Source: Carex sylvatica (lineage: Eukaryota; Streptophyta; Magnoliopsida; Poales; Cyperaceae). Taken from it: a DNA stretch of 64,000 bases. Numbering within the stretch: the stretch's first letter is position 1; every line of letters begins with the position of its first letter. The position numbers and the translations under genes were made by a program. Below are positions 56,486 through 64,000 of the stretch, in pieces. The stretch is taken from NCBI GenBank assembly GCA_964058845.1, contig CAXKVR010000272.1, positions 1 to 64,000 of the forward strand, given 5' to 3'. Below the pieces are notes generated by a model, which worked only from the letters and a program-made list of their open reading frames with translations, ran no database searches and was not told the DNA's origin.

Positions 56486-59400
56486 ATGGAGCTCTGTTCT
56501 TTCACCGATTTAAAGCTCCCGCCTTTCAGATCTTCTCCTTCCAAATTTCTCACGCGCCGCTTAAAACCCAACCAACCCAAATCAGGTCGGTGGCGGCTGT
56601 GCACGGAGAACTATTACAGTTCACAATTCAGGGACAAACTGCGGCGGTTAGAGGTGAATTCTGACAATGTGGTCCCACTGCTCCGGTCAATTCCCGACCC
56701 AATTGAAGCTTTGTCTGTCTTCAGATCAATGGCCGAGGAACCCAAGAAGGTTCATACGACCGAGTCGTGCAATTACATGCTTGACCTGTTGCAAACCCAT
56801 GGGAAGATTTCTGAGATGGCTGAGGTGTTTGATTTAATGCAAAAGATGATTGTTAACCGTAACTCGGCAACATTTTTATCTATTTTCAAGGGTTTATCCG
56901 TAAAAGGTGGTCTCAAGGCAGCGCCATTTGCACTTCTGAGGATGAAAGATGCCGGCTTTATCCTAAACCCTTACTCATATAATGGATTGATATATTTCCT
57001 TCTTCAATCAGGGTTCGTCAGGCAAGCGGTTGAGGTATATGATCGCATGGTTTCTGATGCAAAAATTATCCCTACTCATAAGACCTATTCTACTCTCTTG
57101 TCAGAATTGGGGAAGAGGAGAGATACCGAAACAGTGATGAAGCTTATGCATGATATGGAGGGTTTTGGTCTCAAGCCGAATGTGTACACTTTTACAATTT
57201 GCCTTAAAATCCTCGGCCAAGCCGGTGAAACCGATCTTGCTTTTATGGTTTTTCGTAAAATGGCAGATAAGGGTTGTAAACCGGATGTAGTTGCCTACAC
57301 GGTTCTTATAGAGATTTTGTGCAAAGCGGGTCGGGCTGAGGAAGCAAAGGGGTTGTTTTGGGAGATGAAAAAAATGGATTGGAAGCCTGATTTGGTGGCA
57401 TATAACACTTTACTTGATGAATTCGGAGAAAATGGAGATCTCCATTCTGTTCAGACTTTCTGGGATGCGATGATATCTGATGGGTATGAACCCGATGTGG
57501 TCTCTTATACTACTTATATTGATGCTTTGTGTAAAACTGGTAAGATAGAAGATGCATTTTCTATGCTTGATTACATGCAAGAGAAAGGCATTTCACCGAA
57601 TGATTATACTTACAACAACCTAATTAATGGCCTTCTTGGAAATAACGAGGTAGAAAGAGCTCGGTGGCTTTTTGGTCGTATGGAAACTCACGGCCCGAAA
57701 CCGACTGTCCACTCATATGTATTATTTATTGATTTTTATGGTAAATTGGGAGACCACGGCCGAGCTCTTGAAATTTATAATGCCATGAAAGAGAGAGGAA
57801 TTGCACCAAACATAATTGCGTGCAATGCATGTTTGATGGGTCTGGCTGAGTCTGGGATGCTTACTCAGGCCAAAAAGATTGTACAAGAATTGCGTGCAAT
57901 CGGGTCCAGCCCGGATGCGATTACTTACAACATGATGATCAAGTGTTGCAGCAAGGCAGGTAAAACCGACATAGCAATGAAACTGTTCGAGGAAATGCTC
58001 CAGAGTGGGTGCCAGCCTAATACACTCAATGTTAATTCTATAATCAGCACACTTTACAAAGCGGGACGGGAACAGGAGGCTTGGCAAATTTTCAATACTA
58101 TGAAGGAGAAACTAGGTCTCAAACCGATCGTTTCAACCTATAATGCACTAATAGCCGGTTTAGGGAAAGAAGGGAAAGTGAAAGAGGCTACAATCCTATT
58201 TGAAGAAATGCGTTCGGTTCAAAAAATCCCAAGTTGCTCTCCTGATATTATAACTTACAACACATTTATTGATTGTTTGTGTAAAAACGGCGAGGTCGAC
58301 CATGCACTGAAGGTGTTCTCCGAAATGTCTGAGAGAGGGGACTGCATGCCAGACCTTCTCTCTTATAATACAGTGATATATGGTTTGATTAAAGAGGATA
58401 GATATGATACTGCATTCTGGCTTTTCTATCAAATGAGAAAGGTTTTGCAGCCCGATTTCGTAATTTTGTGTACTGTGATTCCTGTTTTTGTTAGAATGGG
58501 ACTTGTAGGTGAGACGATGAGGATATTTTCCGAAAACATCCTCGGAAAAAATGGAATTAAAAATAAGTCCCTCTTGGTGAATCTATTTGAAGGAATAATC
58601 AACAAGGCCGGGGTTGAGAAATCAATACGTCTTGCTGTAATAGGCGTGAGAAAGGGTATATATGGATTTGATTTCTTTTTGGGTCCTTTGATCAGGAGCA
58701 TTTGCAAGCAAAAGAGACCCCTACTTGCTTTCAAATTATTTTACCGCTTCAAGAGGTACGCTATCTTTCCATCAACCGAATCATACAGTTCACTTATTAT
58801 CGGCCTCCTTGAATCAAATTTAATTGCTATGGCACGTGATGTTTTAGCGGATATGAAAAATGCCGGTTTTACCCCTGATGTTTACACGTACAATGCTCTA
58901 TTAGACACTCTTGGGAAATCAATGAAGACCGATGAAATGCTGGAGTTATATGAGGATATGAAATTTCGAGGATGTGAAATTAACATTGTGGTTTACAACA
59001 TTATCATTTCTAACCTCGTCAAATCGGGAAATCTCAATCAAGCCCTTGCCTTTTACACTAAGTTGATCGAAGAGGATTTCGTGCCGACACCTTGCACGTA
59101 TGGCCCGTTGATCGATGGGCTTATGGAATCAGGTCAATATGAAGAGGCTGAGAATTTATTCGATGAGATGGTAGCTACCGGGTGTAAACCCAATTGTGCG
59201 ATTTACAACATTCTCCTTAGCGGGTTCAGAAAATCTGGTTCAATTGATAAAGCCTGGTATATTTTCAAAAGGATGGAAAAAGAGGGAATTAAACCTGATA
59301 TTCAATCGTATACTATTCTAATAGATATACTCTGCAGAGTGGGGAGAACAGACGAGGCTCTCTATTATTTCAATCAAATCGGGTTAATGGGTCTTGAACC

Positions 59401-59761
59401 CGATATATATGCCTATAATGTGATGATAAGCGGGTTTGGGTTATCACGACAGCTAGATGAGGCCATGACCTTGTTAAATGAAATGAAAGAGAAAGGGATC
59501 CAACCAGATTTGTATACATATAATACATTGATTCACTATCTCGGGAAATCAGGTCGGCTTACTGATGCAATGGAGATGTTCGAAGAATTGCAAAAAAGAG
59601 GGTTCAAACCAACTGTATTCACCTACAATTCGCTTATTAACGGGTATGGGTGTTTGGATCGGATCGAAGAAGCTTATGAGATCTACAAGCAGATGCGGAT
59701 TCAGGGATGTCAACCGAATTGGGGTACATATCAACAGCTTCCTAACCTAGCTATGGTATGA
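56486..59761 (+). CDS. PGR3-like chloroplast P-class PPR protein
   Basis: 1,091 residues, intronless. The start MELCSFTDLKLPPFRSSPSK gives a Ser/Arg/Lys-rich N-terminus of about 50 residues compatible with a chloroplast transit peptide. From about residue 85 to the end run more than twenty tandem 35-residue P-type PPR motifs (for example PDVVAYTVLIEILCKAGRAEEA, cut here for length; YNTLLDEFGENG; YNALLDTLGKS; YNSLINGYGCLDRIEEA), with no E or DYW domain. Length, repeat number and single-exon structure fit PROTON GRADIENT REGULATION 3. In Arabidopsis that protein binds chloroplast transcripts, stabilises petL operon RNA and supports ndhA translation, so it affects cytochrome b6f and NDH. The repeats around residues 640-760 are degenerate. 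The identification rests on architecture and remembered family features, not on a search. Confidence 0.87.
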   Translation: MELCSFTDLKLPPFRSSPSKFLTRRLKPNQPKSGRWRLCTENYYSSQFRDKLRRLEVNSDNVVPLLRSIPDPIEALSVFRSMAEEPKKVHTTESCNYMLDLLQTHGKISEMAEVFDLMQKMIVNRNSATFLSIFKGLSVKGGLKAAPFALLRMKDAGFILNPYSYNGLIYFLLQSGFVRQAVEVYDRMVSDAKIIPTHKTYSTLLSELGKRRDTETVMKLMHDMEGFGLKPNVYTFTICLKILGQAGETDLAFMVFRKMADKGCKPDVVAYTVLIEILCKAGRAEEAKGLFWEMKKMDWKPDLVAYNTLLDEFGENGDLHSVQTFWDAMISDGYEPDVVSYTTYIDALCKTGKIEDAFSMLDYMQEKGISPNDYTYNNLINGLLGNNEVERARWLFGRMETHGPKPTVHSYVLFIDFYGKLGDHGRALEIYNAMKERGIAPNIIACNACLMGLAESGMLTQAKKIVQELRAIGSSPDAITYNMMIKCCSKAGKTDIAMKLFEEMLQSGCQPNTLNVNSIISTLYKAGREQEAWQIFNTMKEKLGLKPIVSTYNALIAGLGKEGKVKEATILFEEMRSVQKIPSCSPDIITYNTFIDCLCKNGEVDHALKVFSEMSERGDCMPDLLSYNTVIYGLIKEDRYDTAFWLFYQMRKVLQPDFVILCTVIPVFVRMGLVGETMRIFSENILGKNGIKNKSLLVNLFEGIINKAGVEKSIRLAVIGVRKGIYGFDFFLGPLIRSICKQKRPLLAFKLFYRFKRYAIFPSTESYSSLIIGLLESNLIAMARDVLADMKNAGFTPDVYTYNALLDTLGKSMKTDEMLELYEDMKFRGCEINIVVYNIIISNLVKSGNLNQALAFYTKLIEEDFVPTPCTYGPLIDGLMESGQYEEAENLFDEMVATGCKPNCAIYNILLSGFRKSGSIDKAWYIFKRMEKEGIKPDIQSYTILIDILCRVGRTDEALYYFNQIGLMGLEPDIYAYNVMISGFGLSRQLDEAMTLLNEMKEKGIQPDLYTYNTLIHYLGKSGRLTDAMEMFEELQKRGFKPTVFTYNSLINGYGCLDRIEEAYEIYKQMRIQGCQPNWGTYQQLPNLAMV

Positions 59762-62700
59762 AACAGATGTTTATACATATTGTTTTTTTGACCTAGTTGT
59801 TGTACAGGGTTTAATTTTTTTTGAAACATAGTTGTATTTTGACTGTCAAAAAGAAAAGGAAAATTTCCATTTTCTTTTGAAAGATTCATCATCTGATCTG
59901 AGTATTATCAGTTTCAGTAAGGCATTTCTTGGTTGAATATTGGTTTGGTGACAATTCTTGGCCCGATCTGACGTGTCAATCTATGTCTTGATTCGAAGGG
60001 TTAACGGGTTGGTGGGTCTGAGTTAAAGAGTTCGATAACAGACTGGAGCTGACTCAACTTAGTTATGTTGTTTTGGGTTTCTTAACAATATATATATATA
60101 GACTAAATTACAAATTAGCCCATGAAAATATATAATATCAAAAATATAATATGTAGAGATATCTGACTAAACTCATTACCACCACTGAGTAGGAATTGTA
60201 ACTTTTTAACAGTAAGCCTTTTACTTTATCTTAACTTTTACATTATGTGATCTTGTAATATGTTTATAGGTATTATTTCTAAGTTAATGCTTGTGATGAT
60301 TTTACACTATTCTGAAAGAATTTTAAAAAGGGCACTTCTGGAATAATTTTATGATAATATTAGATAATATCAAAATGAAAATCTGTATTGCTGATTTGCT
60401 GTTGCCTTTATGATGGAGCAAAAGTTGCCCACTTTTAGTAATGTTTATTTTTGTTACTTCATTTTTTTTTTGTGATTGTATACTGTCTTTTGCTGTTTGT
60501 ACCAGTATCAAGTACCAACATTTTTTAGTTGAGAAATAAAAAAAAAACATAACTAGGCCAAGGGCTGGGCCTTATAATTTATAAAAATCCCAAAGTGACA
60601 ACGGGCTAAAGAGAATAAAAAAAAAAAAGAAGCAGCAAATTTCTTAAACAGGCCAGACTCATAACTAAAATAATTGGTTTATTTTGAGATTACAAAACAG
60701 GCTTCTTAATTGGTTCCGATTTTTTTTTTTTTTTTAATTTCTGAATTTTAAATATTACTATTTCGGTTTTCAAAAGTACAAGAAATTATGCCTAGTTTTG
60801 AAACATATGAATTTATTAATTTTAATTGAATTAAAAAAATTGGAAAATATGCTCGTATTTTTTTAAGTAAATAATGTCGGAGTTGAGGGAAGGAATTAGT
60901 TCGAATTGATATGTGAACACATTATTTTGTTCATGTTAAATGGTGAAAGTGTGTGTACACACACACATTTATCAAATATATGGAGCATATTTTTTGTGTA
61001 AGAATCAGAAGTAGAAAAATAATTTATTTGTCCTCGATTGGCAACTGATCAATTATAAGACTGATATTTTTCTAAAAAGTTAATTTTCTATGTACTCTCA
61101 AAGAGTTCTTTAATTTATTATTTACCTTTATATTTAATATATCCCTTAACTCTTGTTTTTTTTTTTTTTTTTTCTATTTACCCATAAATTTAGTTACCCA
61201 CATCTATATGTTATTAAAATTTATATTTTCCCATTATATCCTTACTATTAAGAGTTTTATTAGACCAGTGTAGTCACATCCTTCCTTGGAGGTTCCAGTT
61301 CATCAACAATTTCATTTTGGCTCCTTTTGACGTCAACACATTGAAAGTCTGAATTTTCCTCAAACCTCTTCCAGATTTCAAACAATTCAGAAAATGGCCG
61401 CCAATTTCGTTTGTTTGGAGGTTCCAATTTGGAGCAGCTCTACCACCGTTTGATTGTCAGAGATAAATTGGCAAGAGCTGAAATAGCCACATACGCAATT
61501 GTCAGAGATAATGGAGTTGTGATTGATAAAATGAGGAAGCAATCACACAATTAAGTAAGAGTGCAAGGCATAAGATTTTTAAAATTAATGGCGGAGCCAA
61601 GATTTTTAATGAAATGGAGCAAAACTTTTACGGTGAGATACAATTTTATAATTATTTTGAGTGTTAAGTATATTATTATAATTCTTTTTAAGAAAAGTGT
61701 ATATAAAAATAGAAGTATATTTTGAAGAAAATATTTAGAAAGACATAATTTTTACAGAGAACTAATATAGGCATGGCTCCTTCCTAAAGGTGGATTAGTG
61801 TGAAGCAGAACCGGAGTTAACGTCTTTCATGTAGTACACATGTATCATGTATTGACTAATCGCCTTCGGAAAATGCGTCCGATTCTGTTTTCTTTACTTT
61901 TTTTTTAAAATTTTGTAAATTTAAATCGATGAATTTGTCGTTTCCACCACACCTCTGTTGCGCCGCCTCTTCGCCTCAAGGTACAAACTTTGTGGTCGGA
62001 CATAGTAGCTAGGCTGGTAGTGATAGTTTTGGTTTGCCGATGAAATCCTTGTTGGGTATTTGAATTTCTAGTGTTTCTTATTTTAATTGGGGTTCTCCAT
62101 CAATGGGGAGGTCTATATTGTCAGAGAGGATGTGACCTTGTTGATAATTTCACTTGTCAGAGATTGAATCAAAGTTTTAACTGGTAAGAAACTATTGTTT
62201 TTCCGCAACATCCTGTACATGGTTGATAGCAACTAGTGCTTCATAACTGATTTCTTTTTAGTTAACATGCTTATTATCTTTTGTTTTATTGAGGATTGGT
62301 TAGTTAATTAAACTATCAGAGGGCTGACAACATGCTCCTCTTTTACAAATTCATGGTGTCCCAATTCAATTGAGCTCATAGACAATATAGGTACACCCTG
62401 TAGGTGATGTTTGAACATCTAATTTCATCTCTGTAGCACCATCAAAATCAAATCCAATGCATAGCACATGTGCATTTTCAATACCAGTACATGATGCCTT
62501 CTGTTTTGCTTGTGTTCAACACTGGTATAGTGCTTGTTTATTATGAGATGATTTACACTAGTTACTGTTTTTGTATACACTTAGTTATGGGTACCAATTT
62601 TTGGTACAGTGCCACTCTTTTTGGAATTTATATATTGCTCCAGTATATAAATCTTGATGTTTAGAGAATTTAGAAACAAAAATCACTCAAAAAGGAGTAA

Positions 62701-62810
62701 TGCATTGATCAGGACATAAAAAATAAGTATACATACTGAGAAATTTTCTAAATTGCCCTTGTGATTGATGACTATAAATGAGACTACTAACTTTTAGTAT
62801 ATATAAATAT
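59762..62810. other. Intergenic, downstream of PGR3-like
   Basis: The probable 3' UTR runs to about 59880. Beyond that there is no gene. Contents: a TA repeat at 60090-60100, poly-T at 61155-61175, and an AC repeat at 60954-60966. At 61270-62250 there is a moderately GC-richer stretch with repeated 'tgtcagaga' words, which I could not identify. The open frame at 62470 is AT-rich and domain-free. Confidence 0.5.
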
Positions 62811-63223
62811 GAGTAGAACTATGGTGTTCTTAAGCTCACCAAAGTGTTTGGTGAGCTTAACTTCAAAACCCATCAAATCGGTTTTAAATGACGAATCCGA
62901 ACCGATGGAATCTGCCTACTTTATGAGTGATGCGTCTACATGTAAAAATTTTAAACATTCGAATTAATTTAGTATAAAGTCAATCGGTCAAAATTAGAAT
63001 GTTAATAAATTAATTTTAGTGCATTCATTTTTTGAACGTTTTTTGACCGCTTGACTTTATACTAAATTAATTCGCATGTTTAAAACTTTCACATGTAGAT
63101 GCATCACTCGTAAAGTAGGCAGATTTCAACGGTTTGGATTCGTCATTTGAAACCGATTTGATGGCTTTTGGAATTAAGCCCACCAAACACTTTGGTGAGC
63201 TTAAGAACATCCTAGTTCTACTC
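62811..63223. mobile_element. Palindromic MITE, family A, with 9 bp target duplication
   Basis: 'gagtagaactatggtgttct' at the left mirrors 'agaacatcctagttctactc' at the right. The arms include 'aagctcaccaaagtgtttgg', 'cgaaccgatgg' and 'gatgcgtctacatg'. The flanks are 'tataaatat' on both sides, a perfect 9 bp duplication as made by Mutator-like transposases. The 73-codon frame inside is accidental. Confidence 0.88.
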
Positions 63224-64000
63224 TATAAATATATACTTAGTTACCCTAATGCTACTCTATCAGATTACAAGCGTATAATCCTACCGTGTAGTAGTGTCGG
63301 GTGTCGATCCACAGTGATAGATCTAAGTTATTTAACAACAATAACATTAGTCTAGGTTCTTCAGGTTTGTTTGGTATGCGTGAATACTAATTAAAATAAT
63401 AATAATAATAATAATAATAAAGGTACAGGGTGATTTTACAGTTTACTCTGGCGATAGTATAGGTGGAGATGCTAATTACTGTAAACCAAGTTTAGGGATC
63501 CTCTAGGATTTTGAAAGAATTCCTTCTAATTAACTCAATACAATATTTATGGTACTCATGTTTACCCGTATACGGCACTGTCACTATTGCATACGGTCTC
63601 GCCTACAGCCTTCTGTCACTGCCGTATGCAATATAGACCACCCTGCAATGCAGAGCCGCATACCGGTACTATTATTCTCCACTGATTACTTGGATTCGGT
63701 TCTATGTGTATTTGAAAGGTTCTCCAACTCTAAGGTCGGCTTGTGGGAGACAATTCAAATTATCACATGATATAATGTAATTAAATTACTCACACTAACC
63801 TAATAAATTATATTCCCCTATTACTCGCTAAGTAATAACCCTAAACCCTATTCATTACAAGTAATAAATAAATTTCTAATTAAATCTCAAGATGCTATCT
63901 AATCCATGTCCTGCCAAGGGAGCCCACTGGGTTCAAACCCTAGCCTTTGAACTGCAGCCAGGTCTCGTTAGCCGAAGTGTTTATAGTTCTTACTTCTATC
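63224..64000. other. Window end, possible retroelement-like fragment
   Basis: It contains an AAT microsatellite (63394-63419) and an imperfect palindrome at 63563-63665 ('gtatacggcactgtcac', 'attgcatacggtc' against 'cactgccgtatgcaat'). The wording 'gtgtcgggtgtcgatccacag' (63292-63312) is reminiscent of plant LTR-retrotransposon ends, but no primer-binding site, coding region or second LTR is within the window. Left unassigned. Confidence 0.35.

Noticed and set aside
56392..56664. 90-codon frame overlapping the start of the PGR3-like gene
   Set aside because: Another frame of the same DNA. The 1,091-residue frame accounts for the coding signal.
57722..58734. Minus-strand frames of 78-121 codons inside the PGR3-like gene
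   Set aside because: Antisense shadows of the repetitive PPR coding sequence.
1..64000. tRNA, rRNA or organellar insertions
   Set aside because: I found no tRNA-like B-box/CCA structure, no rRNA conserved core and no stretch of chloroplast or mitochondrial gene sequence. A covariance-model scan would be needed to exclude them.

Overview
The window is nuclear DNA of a flowering plant. The signs are strong AT-richness by eye, spliced genes with short GT-AG introns, two pentatricopeptide-repeat (PPR) genes, a plant-type KIN-7 kinesin, and many small palindromic transposons (MITEs) plus their debris. I cannot name the species. Nothing bacterial, organellar or viral is evident. Five loci are supported. 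(1) At 19.8-21.5 kb on the minus strand is an intronless PLS-class PPR gene whose E+/DYW end has collapsed through deletions and frame changes. (2) At 23.67-23.87 kb on the plus strand is a 67-residue single-span membrane protein. (3) At 28.5-46.8 kb on the minus strand is one large kinesin gene, which I reconstructed by eye as 42 coding exons giving about 1,559 residues. (4) At 51.76-53.46 kb on the minus strand is a four-exon gene for a 178-residue charged, probably coiled-coil protein. (5) At 56.49-59.76 kb on the plus strand is an intronless 1,091-residue P-class PPR protein matching chloroplast PGR3. Layout: 0-19.8 kb is gene-poor and full of transposon remnants. They include a 1.6 kb element with long inverted termini, several hairpin MITEs, a PIF/Harbinger-like element with TTA target copies, and a 697 bp element with short inverted ends. 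The region from 25.3 to 28.5 kb, downstream of the kinesin, is a duplicated block interrupted by a dispersed repeat that recurs at 54.6-55.2 kb. The region from 59.8 to 64 kb is intergenic and repeat-bearing. The most striking structure is inside the kinesin. The motor exons are ordinary, but the stalk holds two independent nested arrays of duplicated exons: seven 87-nt exons interleaved with four related longer exons, and 72-nt exons alternating with 120-nt exons. All 32 stalk exons are whole codons in phase 0, so copies can be gained, lost or skipped without breaking the frame. Introns were copied with the exons, and MITEs later landed in particular intron copies, which gives a relative order of events. 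The gene appears to be lengthening its rod by segmental duplication. The genes do not form a pathway. The two PPR genes act in organelle RNA metabolism, and the kinesin acts on microtubules.
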